A stretch of DNA of 64,000 nt, taken from positions 19,330,501 to 19,394,500 of the forward strand of contig JAWQUS010000010.1 in assembly GCA_036365455.1 (NCBI GenBank). The letters are read 5' to 3'. Under the pieces are notes generated by a model. It searched no databases. It had not been told where the DNA came from and saw only the letters and a list, made by a program, of their open reading frames with translations. The stretch is from Macrosoma leucophasiata (Eukaryota > Arthropoda > Insecta > Lepidoptera > Hedylidae). The translations under genes were made by a program, and so were the position numbers. This document shows positions 1 through 11,628 of this stretch, piece after piece; within the stretch, counting starts at the first letter, position 1, and each line of letters begins with the position of its first letter.

Positions 1-352
1 AAGTACATCTGTTGTAGGTCTATTATTATTATTATGTGGGTTTTGTGTTCTTTGAAGTAACCGTCAGCTTGGAAGATCGTGAAAAGTTATCTGAGAAACT
101 ACCTTGATAAACACATTGCTCTGAAACTATATAGTATACAGTATTATCGTTGCGAAAAGTAATAAAAAGCCTTGAACAAAGAGTGTGTACTTTCTTGAAC
201 TTTTTACCCCATTTGGAAAACGAGAAAGTTATCGGTTTGAATGAAACTTTTTTATGTTTGTTTTTTGATTTCTTCAAAATTACCGATTGGTATCGTGTTA
301 GTGTCGATGGAAAAAGTTGTGTCTGAATGCCCCTATAGAAAATGTGATTTTT
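1..352. other. AT-rich sequence, nothing recognised
   Basis: No coding region or repeat with a second copy in the window was recognised. Open frames here are short and have no recognisable motif. Confidence 0.4.
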
Positions 353-636
353 GGTAGAGTCCAGTGACGGAGCTCGTGGGCGTAGGCACCACCGCATTTC
401 CTAATATACTTGCCGTTAAATGGTAGTGTTCAGCGCTATCGTGTTCCGGTCAGGTGGTTATGTACGGCCCTGTAATTTCCGGCAAAGAGACATAACACCT
501 TAGGCCTCAGGAGTGGCAACGCATCTGCATTTTGACCTCTGATCATTGTATGGGTGGGTGTCTATAGGCTGCAGTCATCACTTTCCATCAATGTTTCTGC
601 ATGATTGTTTGCCACTTTTATTACATTAAAAAAAAT
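353..636 (+). repeat. SINE-A copy 1
   Basis: About 280 bp, beginning near 'tggtagagtccagtgacgg' and ending in 'ttattacatt' plus an A-run. It matches at least ten other copies here (7992, 11362, 17009, 21011, 22741, 35427, 51066, 55715 and others). The family has no obvious tRNA A/B boxes, a short 5' hairpin (GAGCTCC/GGAGCTC, diverged in this copy) and a 3' end resembling the LINE tail at 18052. It is probably a non-autonomous retroelement; the class is inferred. Confidence 0.75.
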
Positions 637-1097
637 GTAATATTCCGAAAATTCCGGGGGTTTTCAAGGTTGACTTCAGAAGTGGCAACTAGCAATACAT
701 ACCTACACTTGTTTACGTGATAAATATTCATAAAATACGATTCTACTGTTTTTGTATTCAAATGACTAGCTTAAACTTTTGGAAAATTTGTGAAATAACA
801 TGTCAGAAGGCTTGCTGACGGTAAGCTTAGCTTATCTTCTGTGCAAACTAATAGGGTAAACGATCTATACTAATAGGGTAAGGGATCCAATGTTGGACGG
901 CGCGATTCGATCTAAACTGATCATTTGATACGAGCCCGACACAGTTGTCTGTAAATTTTCATTGAAGATTAGACAAATGCTATTAAGACTATATTGGCTT
1001 AATTTTTTTGGCGTTGGTACGTGACGATCCCATCACCCACTAGAGGAGGAGAACTCTTTCGCTGGTGCTGTCAGGCAAACCATTCCTATAGGGCGGT
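637..1097. other. Unassigned AT-rich DNA
   Basis: No gene or clear repeat seen. It contains a short imperfect direct repeat ('taatagggtaa') near 850-880. Confidence 0.35.
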
Positions 1098-1305
1098 AGT
1101 AAATACAATAACGCGGGATGGGCAGCAGTTTCCTGCGATAAAACTACTGCCACTGCGATCGCCAATCCGCATCCCAAGCGTGGTGATTATAGAATATCCT
1201 TCCCTACTGTCGCGCAACGCTGATGTTAGCATCCTTGAGGATGGCTTTGTCCAGCTGTGGACGTCTATTATCTGAAGTGATGTTGATGATAATGATGATG
1301 ACGGC
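1098..1305 (+). repeat. ATC-tailed RTE-like 3' fragment
   Basis: The segment ends 'gtccagctgtggacgtctat' followed by a TGATGATGA-rich tail. This is the 3' signature of the RTE-like LINE at 63196-64000 (there QQWTS, stop, ATC repeats). The upstream part (about 1115-1195) is shared in reverse complement with 35335-35400, so the unit is a repeat of about 200 bp carrying an RTE-type tail. Confidence 0.5.
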
Positions 1306-2199
1306 CTAATTTTACTCATTGAAGTATGAATTAAATTGATGAAATTCAGCTTTTAAGATCTAGATTAGATTAAATTTTTCTGAAGTTGCACTATTTTTGA
1401 AAACGTGTTTCTTTATTTACGATAAAATCGTCCTAATTCGTTAAGCCATCTTGGAATAATCGACCGAAAGAAACAAAATAATACTCCGACTTATTGAAAA
1501 CTTCCACCATTTTGAGTTCGTTCGTTTGTTGAACTTAAGCGATAAATATATTTTATACACTTGATTTTCTTGTAATTGTTTGAGCTATTATAATCCCTAC
1601 ATAAAAAAATTTACTCATTTACACAACAACTTCAAAGTTTCTCGTTATAAACCAGTTGAATCCTATTTGAATAGTGCACTGATAAAATCCAATTTAAATT
1701 CGACCAGGTTTTTGTTTAAATAGTAAATGGGATGTTGTTGGCGATGATAAAACTTTTTTGTCTGAAAAGTTTTCGAACGCGGAACGTCCAAACTGTAGGA
1801 CACTTAACAATGAACAAACCGTAATTTGGGAGGTTCCAACAATGTAGTTGATATTAAATATTGTCTTTATCCATCCGTTGGGTAGAAAACATAAAAGGAA
1901 AGAGAAAATGATGTCGTGAGCTGCTTATGTTAGGGAAATGCGGCGGATTTGAATAAAATACTTATGTTGAAAGTATGTTGTTTGTCAAGAGTATTATTTT
2001 GAAAGGAAGTAAGTGTAATCCTCGAATTAGGTACAATAACATAGTCAAGCGTTAGTCGAATAAAAGATTCTTCACTGTCAATTCAGTGTATTTATTAAAA
2101 TTTACTTTTATTTAAAGAGCTTTAGAAGTTTTGACTTTAACGTTTGGTGATACTTTCAGATATAATTTCCGAGTTGGCCGGGTTTTCTCAGAACAAATA
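1306..2199. other. Unassigned AT-rich DNA
   Basis: No gene, RNA gene or window-internal repeat was recognised in this stretch. Confidence 0.4.
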
Positions 2200-2280
2200 A
2201 TTTATTTATTAATTTATTCTTTATTGCCACAATATTAATATCGAAATGGCGGACTTAACGCTAAAAGCATATATATAATA
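2200..2280 (-). repeat. LINE 3'-tail remnant
   Basis: A 'tttatttatt' run followed by 'aaatggcggacttaacgc'. Similar pieces occur at 10890-10985 and 46255-46360 ('ggcggacttaatgcc'). The pattern looks like the reverse complement of a LINE 3' end; this is inferred from shape and recurrence. Mariner copy A starts immediately after it. Confidence 0.35.
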
Positions 2281-3536
2281 GGTTGGGGAAAAAGTCTTTT
2301 CGCTTTATAGTATGTATGAACTTGTAATAAAATCTCTTTGGCTGTATCTGGCTGGTTTTGGTATCATTGAAAGTAAAAATTTTAAAGAACATAATTCCAA
2401 ATTCAAATTAGGCAAATGTGTAATTTTCATTTGTTTTTCGTACTGTCAAGATGAGTGAATCTAATGAAGAAATTCGATACATTTTAAAATTTTACTACAA
2501 AAAACGCAAGCCGCGAAAAAAATTTGCGATGTTTATGGACCTAGTGCAGTGTCTGTGAGAGTAGCACAAATTTGGTTTAAGCGTTTTCAATCCGGAAATT
2601 TTGATGTCAAAGATGCACCTCGCTCTGGTCGCCCTATTACGGTTAAAATGGATGCCATTTTTGAAAAAGTGGAGCAAGATCGACATATCAGTAGTTACGA
2701 CGTAGCTGAAGAACTGAGAATTGATCACAAAACAGCTTTGGCGCATTTGAAAAAAGCTGAGTACAAAAAAAAGCTCGATATTTGGGTACCTCACGAGGTC
2801 ACTGAAAGAAACCTAATAAACCGTGTACTCATTTGTGATTCTTTATTACGACGTAATGTAACCGAATCATTTTTGAAGAAGCTGATAACTGGTGATGAAA
2901 AGTGGATCACGTACGACAAGAACGTGCGAAAAAGGTCGTGGTCAAAGGCCGGTCAGGCTTCACAGACTGTGGCGAAACCCGGGTTAACTCGCAATAAGGT
3001 GATGTTGTGTGTGTGGTGGGATTGGAAGGGCATTATTCATTATAAGCTTTTACCACCAGGCAGGACTATCGATCCTGAACTCTACTGCGAACAACTGATG
3101 AGATTAAAGCAAGAAGTTGAGAGAAAGCGGCCGGAATTGATCAACAGAAGGGGTGTGGTGTTTCATCATGATAACGCTAGACCTCACACATCTATAGCCA
3201 CTCAGCAAAAATTAAGAGAGTTTGGCTGGGAGGTGTTAATACATCCGCCGCATAGTCCTGACCTTGCACCTTCAGATTTCCACCTGTTTCGGTCTCTTCA
3301 GAATTCTTTATGCAATGTTAGGTTAACATCACGAGAGGACTGCCAAATCCACTTGTCGCGGTATTTTGATGAGAAGTCCCAAAATTCTTATAGCAATGGG
3401 ATCATGTCCCTACCTACAAGATGGCAAAAGGTTATCGAACAAAATGGTACATACATACTTTAGTTATATTTAAATAAACTATATTAAAAAAGTTTTGAAT
3501 TATCTTAAAAAATGCGAAGTAACTTTTTCCCCAACC
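2281..3536 (+). mobile_element. mariner element, copy A (near full length)
   Basis: Inverted ends are visible: 5' 'ggttggggaaaaagtctttt' and 3' 'aactttttccccaacc'. The length of about 1.26 kb fits mariner. It is flanked by TA on the left, but the right flank reads AA, so the TA target duplication is imperfect. Three related copies lie on the minus strand at 43321, 52836 and 58501. Confidence 0.92.
2451..3463 (+). pseudogene. mariner transposase, N-terminal frameshift
   Basis: This would be a DD34D mariner transposase, which cuts the element out and reinserts it at TA. The natural start is the ATG at 2451. Compared with copy B there is a 13-bp deletion near 2505, shifting the frame so that reading from 2451 stops at 2556-2558. 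The remaining 304 codons (from 2549) are open to the stop at 3463. Counting from 2549, the helix-turn-helix/SGRP region is at about residues 1-35 and the catalytic aspartates are at 116 (TGDEKW), 208 (HHDNARPH) and 243 (APSDFHLF). D208 and D243 are separated by 34 residues, as expected for mariner. YSPDLAPSDF reads HSPDLAPSDF here. Undamaged length would be about 341 residues. The lesion removes the N-terminal DNA-binding part, so the product is very probably inactive. Assignment to mariner is firm; the subfamily is not assigned. Confidence 0.9.
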
Positions 3537-3552
3537 AATATATTCATATTAA

Positions 3553-5283
3553 TCCATGAACTTTATGCATAGTCCAGATACGACATGCTGAGTAGAACCT
3601 TAAAGTATTAATTCCAGTTGGAATATATTTTCTAAGTTTCCTAAGTCCGTCATAACGCAAGAGAACTGTGTCAAAAAAGCCTACGTAATACATCTCGTAG
3701 GGTTACAGCCCCGAATATGGGGTCACCGAATTGTGCCCATAAAGTATAATAAGTTCTTGGCATACAAACAACCTCATTCGTTCGTCAAACGGGTAATGAG
3801 TCGCTGACAGCTATAAAACGTGAGGCAATCCTCAAAGAGACGAGAACATGTAAATTATACATTGGGTAACCATAGTAAAATACGGTTCAAAACGACCAAG
3901 TTCTTATTCATATTGCTCTGGGAGCGGTTTCGAGAAAAACTTTGCGCGCTCTTACACGCGATAATCTAATAATATTTTTAAGCCTCATTAAATGTGTTTT
4001 GAAACATGTATCATGCAATTTATTGCCGTTTTGACCTGAATCCCGTACGTAATAAATTAACTGATCTATATATATATATATAATATAATACTAGATTGAT
4101 TTTCCAGTGTCACGCTCGAAATTTGGTTATGTGCCCGAAGATATCAATAACGTAATAAAATAACGAATAATCTAACAGATAAAACGTCTAAAAATAATAA
4201 TAAAAGAGAACATGTTTATCAGATGTTACACAGTTCGTAACCATGGTAACATGTGGTTCAAAACGTCGAAGTTCTTATTCATATTGCACTGGGCGCAGAT
4301 TCTAGAAAAACTTTGGAGCGCGCGTACAAATGCAATTATATTCATAAGGCGTCCGCACCAGTTTGTTTTCCATTGCACTTTGAAAAATGTTTAATGCTAT
4401 TCATCATTTCATTTTGAATACTGCATTCAATAAACCATCGGTTTATAACATTAAAAGAGCTGCTAATAGTTTTAGTTGGACTCTCTATCTATGCCACAAT
4501 GGCCACGCTTGGTCATAATGGCTTCTCTCCTAATGATTCACATGACTTAATGCAGCAATGTTGTGAGCATCTTTTGGGAAGGGTTTTTCCAGCAATGGAC
4601 GCCTTTCGGCTGAAGTGATGATGATGATGATGATAAGCGTCTCATTACCCGAACAAATGTGTTTGTTTGTATACCAATAATATACTTTATGCGCACGATT
4701 CAGTGAACCCATATTCGGGGCTGTTACCCTGCAAAATATATTAGGCTTTTTCGAGACAGTTTTCTTGCGTAATGATGTCGTAAGTAAACTTTGAAATTGT
4801 ATTAAGGTACTATCGTACCATCGTGCCTTACTTGTACTACATATGCATCATGGTACCTATAATGTTTCTATATATAAGTAATTTTTTGTTTTCTGTCCAA
4901 AGTTTCGTCAATAAAGGCGGAGGGGGGGAGGAAGGTTAGGAAAATATCAAAACAAATTCAATAAAACCTTCGACAATTGGCACCGTATGTTGCCATGGTT
5001 ACCATATTGTATAATTTACATGTTCTCGTCGCTTCGAGAATTGCCAGACGTTTTATAGATGTCAGCGGCTCATACGAATGTGGTTGTTTGTATGCCAAGA
5101 AGTTAGTTTATGGGCACGATTCGTTGACCCCATATTCGGGGCTGTTACCCTGCGAGATGTTTTATGTAAGTTTTTTTGAGACAGTTTTCGTGCGTAATGA
5201 TGTGCTTAGTAAACTTGGAAATTTTGTTATGGTTCTATTCGTCATGTCATATTGGACTATGCATCAAAGTTTATTGTGTAATG
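3553..5283. repeat. Foldback element with nested internal copy
   Basis: The left arm (about 3553-3880) is the diverged reverse complement of the right arm (about 4978-5283). Both contain 'cagccccgaatatggggtca' or its complement, and 'gcatagtcc'. Inside, 4207-4340 is a direct repeat of 3845-3960 ('aagttcttattcatattgc'), and 4640-4810 is a direct repeat of 5040-5230. This suggests a second, smaller copy nested within the first. There is no transposase. Open frames inside it (for example 4977-5324) are by-products of the arms. Confidence 0.65.
4553..4637 (+). repeat. ATC-tailed RTE-like 3' fragment
   Basis: 'ttccagcaatggacgccttt' followed by 'cggctgaag' and a TGATGATGA tail, matching the 3' end of the RTE-like LINE at the window's right end. 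It lies inside the foldback element. Confidence 0.5.
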
Positions 5284-6206
5284 GTTCTAGAAATAAAAAG
5301 GAAAGTGTCGTTACATTTTTTTAGTTTGTGAATGGATATTTAAATTAATTGTTATTCGCTTTATTGTGTTTGTTTAAGACATTTTATACAAAGTGCTCGT
5401 CATCCTAACTGAATTTCTTTAAAGACTTTATTTTAACTTTCTAATATATTGTATCCTTCAAAAGTGGCCTGCTAATAAACAATGTAGTTATTTATATATC
5501 ACCTCAATATTGAGGTCACATTGTATTACCTATTTATTTTTGTTTATAACGCCATCCGCAATTCTAGTGACACCTCTTATTGAACCTGTCGTGAATCGGA
5601 TTGGCCCAGGCAGATCCCAATCTGAACTAGATTCCGGCCCCTCGAATTAATTATCTGTCACGGCATTCAACTAGTGTGTGGATCTCCAATACTCATTCTG
5701 TAGCTAGATATAGTTTTATCTCATATCCACTTTAGATAACTCAAGGATCATAAACACAATAATTCTTATTCAACTTTCCTGACTCTTTAGTAATTTGTTA
5801 ACTTTAAATATTAAAGTTTTTTTTTTTTAAGAAAAATGTTATGTGATTTGAATTCCATATGAAATCAAAATTTTAATTCCATTTTCTTTAAATTATCCGA
5901 CAGTTAATTATCATGTGTTCTTTGAAATAAATAAAACAGAACAATTATTTAATATCATTGTAACTAATATAGAAAAACATCTACTTGATAGAGAAACGTT
6001 CATGCAATCGAGGGGTAAAAGATGGATGTATTGTGTAAATAAAAGCTTGATCAAGACAGAAAAATGTATACTGTACTAAAAAAAACAAAACGAAATTATT
6101 CCACAATTTCAGTTTATTTTTTGATGAGTTGGTGAGGTGTGCTCTACTGCTCGTAAATACCTAATTGCCTATATGCAATGCACGCCACAGAGTGTATCTA
6201 ACTTAA
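5284..6206. other. Unassigned AT-rich DNA
   Basis: No gene or repeat with a partner in the window was recognised. It holds a short palindrome, 'cctcaatattgagg', near 5502. Confidence 0.4.
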
Positions 6207-6413
6207 TCTATACTAATATTATAAAGCTGAAGAGTTTGTTTGTTTGTTTGTTTGCTTGAACGCGCTAATCTCAGGAACTACTGGTCTGATTTGAAAAGTT
6301 CTTTCAGTTTTAGAAAGCTCATTTATCTAAGAAGGCTATAGATAGGATATATATCATCACGCTATGACTAATAAGAGCGGAGCAGCGCGGGCGAAGCCGG
6401 GGCGAGCCGCTAG
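6207..6413 (+). mobile_element. Short non-autonomous Helitron
   Basis: The 5' end TCTATACTAATATTATAAAG follows an A and the 3' end GCCGCTAG is followed by T. This is the Helitron signature: 5' TC, 3' CTRR, insertion between A and T. GC-rich sequence with a small hairpin (GGC GAA GCC) precedes CTAG. Length is 207 bp with no coding capacity. The same end types recur at 37494, 38786, 51525 and 56913. Confidence 0.7.
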
Positions 6414-7562
6414 TATGCCAATATAATCAGTATGCATCATGTTGCTCCGTACTACACCTACGGCCGACTTGGAAATAGACTTCGATTTTCAGATTAACCT
6501 GCCCAAATGCCGACCTGCCGGACTGTGTCGTAGTAATGCTGTGTCCGAATCCGATGTTTGCACAAAGTAATCTGTGAGAACTTTTCGGCCAACAAGTTGT
6601 ACATTCTTCTTGAAAACCGAACACGAACCGATTTTGTGCATTGTATATTTTTAGCTGACTTCAAAAAGGAGGTTAATTCTTTTTGACGTGACAACGTTTT
6701 TAATCAGGTTGCGGCTCGGAGTCAAAAAAGTGTAACGCCCGGTAACGTAACGATGAGTCACCGAACGAGAGAGAGGCCTGCCGGACCGGCGAATGCCTTT
6801 CTACAGAGAAAAAGACGTTGTCACGAAAAATCTTCGCCCGTAAAACCGACTTTACAGGCAACCAGTTTTTTTTTTTACTTTTCTCCGTGATGGCTATACC
6901 AACTAATGGGACTGTTATAAATGACAAGTCACAGACAGTACCACATGTACCCCTTCGGGGAATTCAAGCGTGAAGTTATGATACTGTCTGTCATTTGTTT
7001 TTTTTTTGAAGTTATTTTTGGCATCGCTGTTACGCATATAGCCAGTGTCAAGTTAAACGATATTCGTATTTTAAGCAGCATAAAAGTTTTTAAAACATTT
7101 ATGCACGAAATGCAACACTGGTCTAAACCGCGACCGATGTCGCAGACAATAGCAAGTCAATAAAGTTTACAATATACGTGTTTGACGTAAAATCAGTTCA
7201 CAGTGGATATTGCTTAGAGTTCGGGCGTTGCAAAAATGTGATTTTGCAACAGACCCGTGCAGGCGGAAATTTTGTTGGCGTTCAGCCAGTCCCAGCCTTT
7301 ATGTAATAAGTCGTTCACTAATCGTTTATCATAGATTTTCTGAAGAGAAATAGATACGAATACAGTAACGGCAGCTTGCGTTTTAAACGATGTTATGTTC
7401 ATTAAATTGTGTCAGATTTCCATGTATAAATTGTTTTTGTTTAAAAAATATTACTGCTATGTTGGGTACATCCTTGTTCGCTCCTCGGTATGGGATGTAA
7501 CCTCATTGAAATGAAAATTCTGTAACATTTGCAGCGTTAAAACTATGCTTGATAGAAATTAA
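6414..7562. other. Diverged repeat mosaic, no gene
   Basis: It contains 'cttcaaaaaggaggttaatt' near 6660 and a relic of the SINE-B 3' tail at about 6945-6981 ('accccttcggggaattcaag'). No supported coding region; the open frames lack recognisable domains. Confidence 0.35.
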
Positions 7563-7795
7563 ACCACTAAGCTACCGAAGTCCTACACCAATGCGTCAAA
7601 TTCACCGACCATAAATCGGTTAAAAATCAAAAAGGGAAGGCAAAATTTGACGCATCGGTGAGGGACTTCGGTAGCTTAGTGGTAAAGCGGCTGAACTGGT
7701 TATCCTGAGGTTGCAAGTTCGATTCCTATCCGAAGTCCTATCCAATTTTTTTTTCCCTTTTTTTTTAATTTCTAAAAAGTTCACTCGCATGTGTT
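7563..7795 (+). repeat. tRNA-like SINE (SINE-T) with partial inverted copy
   Basis: 7664-7737 is a 74-base tRNA-like unit. Its ends pair perfectly (GACTTCGG/CCGAAGTC), its D-arm is 'gcttagtggtaaagc', and it has the B-box-like 'aagttcgattcc'. The anticodon stem is poor. It continues into a T-rich tail ending 'ttcactcgcatgtg', shared with the copies near 10.2-10.5 kb, so it is a SINE rather than a tRNA gene. A head-to-head partial copy sits at about 7563-7610 on the minus strand. Confidence 0.7.
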
Positions 7796-7991
7796 ATTTC
7801 GAAGAATAAATATTACAACTATGTTTGATGATAGTCAATATCCGGTTATAGGATATATCTGGATGGCGGATTTCAAATTATAAAAGGATCTGTTAATGAC
7901 TTCGGAAATTAGGACTATCTTAAAGGTAACCGGATTATATGAAACCTTCTTTTAAGTGGATACGTAACAATACGTAACATTAGTAGATCAT

Positions 7992-8277
7992 TTTTTTTAT
8001 GTAATAAAAAGGCAGACAGGCATGCAGTTCACATTGATGTTAAGTGATGGCTGCAGCCTATAGACACATACACAATGACCAGAGATCAAAATTAAGATGC
8101 TTTGCCACTCCTGAGGCCTAAGGTGTTATGCCTCTGTGCCGGAAATTACAGGGCCGTACATAACCACCTGACCGAAACACGATAGTGCTGAACACTACTA
8201 TTTAGCGGCAAGTATATTAGGTAATGCCGTGGTGCCTACACCCGCGAGCTCCGTCACTGGAGCTCTAGCACCAGTAA
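7992..8277 (-). repeat. SINE-A copy 2
   Basis: Reverse-complement copy: 'tgtaata' and 'ggcatgcagttcacattgat' at the left, 'gagctccgtcactggagctc' at the right. Essentially full length. Confidence 0.8.
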
Positions 8278-10205
8278 AAAAGTTCATATTTTTTCTGTTT
8301 CTATTTTTTTTATCGATTGTTTTTCTCGATATTCTAAACCATGAAAATACGTACTGGTTTTGGACGTTACAGCAACCAAATAAAGCTTCCGACAAACAAT
8401 GTGGTTGGCGTAAAATGTTCACAGCAGACTCAGTATAGACTGTCCTTGTGAAACAAAGTGACGATGCAACAAAAAGCTAGTGCGGTGGAAGGATTGTTGG
8501 CGCTCATCCAGTCCCCGTTACAGATTCGAGACAGAGTTTACGAGGTATCACCAACCGCTTATCACAGACTTTCTGCAGGAAACTAGATAGTTATGACAGT
8601 TTGTGATCTTTGTTTGTGGGATCGAGAGCGCTTTTGATGTTTTATTTTGAAACAAACCTACACCTATACTGCTGTATCAATGTAAAACTTGTTGAATTTA
8701 ATGTTTCGCTCAGACTTGTTTGATAATTATTTAAGATTTTTTTGTAGTGAGTGAAAACAAACTGAGATCTATTATATTCATAATGATTTCAAAACGAAAT
8801 TCAACATTATAGGTACTTTTTTGAGGCAATGTTAATGAATGTGATCCAATCACGAATCAACATACAAATTAATTGTAACAGGCATCAGACGCCAGATTAA
8901 TTGTAATAGGCAGCAAACGCTTTTCATTTAAATTGTCTGATTTTTAAACAATCATCAAGGGCAATGCTTATAACAGGAAAATGCTTTCAGCCTTTTGGGC
9001 TTACCGGCAATTACCGGAATTTTAAAGTTAGTACTAAATCTTAAATTTCACATCGGGTTCCAGTCATGGCTACGTCAAATCGAATCAGTAGGTACAATTA
9101 CAGGTACAATTTGTAATCATTGTTTCATATTATTTTCTTACTTTGCTTTTTTCTTTTTGACAATTTTGTTCAAACTTCGTGTGTTATAAAAGCTATCTAT
9201 TTATACCTATTAACATTTCTAATAGTTAGCCTGTCAACTAATGTAATGGGAAAAAATGTCAAAAAAGCGAATGTTAATTCGTTTTTAAATACAAAGCCGC
9301 GCCTGTGCATGGTGGTGGGGTGCTTTTAAATTAAATTTAATGCTTAACGAGGCGAGCAACGGTAGGTGTGATGTTTTTTTTTCCTTTTTATTTAATATTA
9401 CCGTGTACATAAATCTCAAAATTTTAGTTTCAAAATGTGTAACAAGTTTATAAATCATTTACCGTGTGTTAATTAGTTACTCAAATACTTTTTAATGTAT
9501 CTAATATTATTATTCATTTTTTGACTAAATATTGAGCCTCTCGAAAGTGGTAAACTATCATAAAGTCTATTTGATATTGTAAATACTGCAAACTATGGTC
9601 ATCTTTATTGCAATTCAGGTGTGTAACTATTTTATGACAAATATATTTTTCCTGTGTCAAATTTTCAAACCGTTTTTCAAAACCAAATTTTATCCAACAG
9701 GAGTTCGATATTCCTGAAATTGGAACAGGAATAAATTAATTTATCACTAACCAACCAAACGCTGGTTTTCAAAGTGACTCGTTACAATTCATTTGTAATT
9801 TAAATGCAGTAAAAGTAATTTAGGTCAGGCGGTGCATTAAATAAGCAACTATCTCTTACGAGTACAAACCAATTATAAATAAGCTTGCCAGAAAGTTCTA
9901 GACTACGGATTTTTCCTTAAATCTGCAGGTTATTCCCAAATGATGAAGTTGGTTTCCTTTAAATAGTGAATATGGAACCAATGTGATGCCAATACTCAGG
10001 AGTAATTACGGCGGCGGATGTGCTTCTTACGTGATCCTGTAGAGTAAATTAGCTGGGATTTGCGGGAACTGTTCGGCTCGTTAGATTTTTATCGGTTGGT
10101 TTCTTTCAACGATAAATTTGGACATTTATAGTAGTCGTTTAGCATGCAAATCAACAATTTAAGGTGAGTAAATTTCATTGTACTATTTATTTTTCGCAAT
10201 ATTTA
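8278..10205. other. Unassigned AT-rich DNA
   Basis: About 1.9 kb with no supported gene. Frames of 60-75 codons are present but have no recognisable domain. No second copy of this stretch was noticed in the window. Confidence 0.35.
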
Positions 10206-10525
10206 ACACATGCGAGTGACCTTTAGAAATGAAAGAAAAAACGGAGAGAAAAAATTGAATTCGCGCAGGAATCGAACCTGCGACCTCAGGATAACCAGTC
10301 CCGCCGCTTTACCACTAAGCTACCGAAGTAGTTGGTTTATTTGGAGCTGTATTTCACGTATGTTTGCCTAAATTTAATCAATGTCAAAATTAAAGCAAAA
10401 TGCTTCGGCAGCTTGGTGGTAAAGCGGCTGGACTGGTTATTCTCAGGTCGCAGGTTCGATCTTTGCCCGAAGTCAAATTTTCATTTCCATTATTTCTTTA
10501 ATTTCTTAATTCACTCGTTTGTGTT
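10206..10525. repeat. Head-to-head pair of SINE-T copies
   Basis: A minus-strand copy (about 10206-10330, 'ggaatcgaacctgcgacctc') faces a plus-strand copy (about 10401-10525, 'gcaggttcgatctttgcccg') across about 70 bases. The minus copy folds with a 5-bp anticodon stem (one G-T pair), a 7-base loop and a good T-arm (CGCAGG/CCTGCG), but its acceptor ends are mispaired. The anticodon position reads GGT. The flanking 'cactcg..tgtg' tail is shared with 7664-7795. tRNA-derived SINE, not a functional tRNA. Confidence 0.68.
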
Positions 10526-11315
10526 TTTGCGAAAATGTATAATACTTTAACTAACGAATGTCGCCAAAATCGTGCATTTCAATATTGTTAATTTGAATAG
10601 AAATTAGGTTTAAGTATAGTTGATTACTTAAAGTAATTTCATGTCTGAAAATACAAACATTTTAATTGCATATAATATATATTGTTGTGTATATATTTAT
10701 TATTTTATATATACGTGATCCCGTCGAGTATGGTACGGTAGCAGGACAGTGCCGCGTCGAAGGCGCTACGCGGTACGTAGCGTAGCATTTGGTGTCTACG
10801 AGATACGTAGCGATCTACGAATTACGGGAGTGCGATCAGTACCTACCTTATAGCTAGCTGAATATCAACCTTATTTATAAACGCTGTTTTAACTTATTTA
10901 TTTATACTTGGAGATAAAAAGTGCAAAAGTCGGAATTAATGCCTCTAGGCATCATCTCCCACTTGGGTAGAACAACCAATTCCCTATTATATTTTAATCA
11001 CATTAATCATAATCAAAAGCGAATTGCTGTCTGGTCCTTGTCAAACGAATCTAGATGGAAAGCAACTTATTAATAGAATTGGTTGCTTCATTATTAAAGA
11101 ATATTAAAATACTATTATTACTTTTTCAATGCCTTTTCATAATAAAGTCGTTATTCAAGTAAAGAAACAGTGACAGGCAAACGATATAAATCATTAATTC
11201 TTTGAAATCTAGTACCAACCTTAAATTCTTATTAACCAATGCGAGGTTAAAAATATGAGTATGTATTTAATTTTGTCAGTTATGATCAAACTTATGACTT
11301 AATGATACTGGGTTT

Positions 11316-11318
<3 letters not shown>
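10526..11318. other. Unassigned DNA with ctacg-rich patch
   Basis: 10729-10835 is GC-rich and full of 'tacgtagc'/'gctacg' motifs, resembling 39340-39395. About 10890-10985 is a LINE-tail-like piece ('cggaattaatgcctctaggc'), similar to 46255-46360. No gene. Confidence 0.35.

Positions 11319-11362
<44 letters not shown>
11319..11362. repeat. (AT)n microsatellite
   Basis: About 22 uninterrupted AT units adjoining the 3' end of SINE-A copy 3. Confidence 0.95.
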
Positions 11363-11365
<3 letters not shown>

Positions 11366-11628
11366 TATGTAATAAAAGTGGCAAACAAGCGTGCAGTTCA
11401 CATTGATGTTAAGTGATGAATGCAGCCTATAGACACTCACACAATGACCAGAGGTCAAAATGCAAATGCTCTGCCACTCCTGAGGCATTAGGTGTTATGC
11501 CTCTGTGCCGGAAATTACAGAGCCGTACATTGACCGAAACATGATAGTGCTGAACACTACCATTTAACGGCAAGTATATTAGGTAATGCGGTGGTGCCTA
11601 CGCCCGCGAGCTCCATCACTGGAGCTCT
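11363..11628 (-). repeat. SINE-A copy 3
   Basis: Reverse-complement copy from 'tttttatgtaataaaagtgg' to 'ggagctctac'. It lacks a few bases of the middle ('acattgaccg' instead of the usual 'acattaccacctgaccg'). Confidence 0.8.

Noticed and set aside
4977..5324. 115-codon open frame
   Set aside because: It lies in the right arm of the foldback element, and its reverse counterpart at 3553-3880 is non-coding.
7664..7737. Possible functional tRNA gene (74 bases, paired ends, B box)
   Set aside because: Anticodon stem mispairs, anticodon GGT is unusual, and the unit continues into a tail shared with copies at 10.2-10.5 kb, so it is a SINE head.
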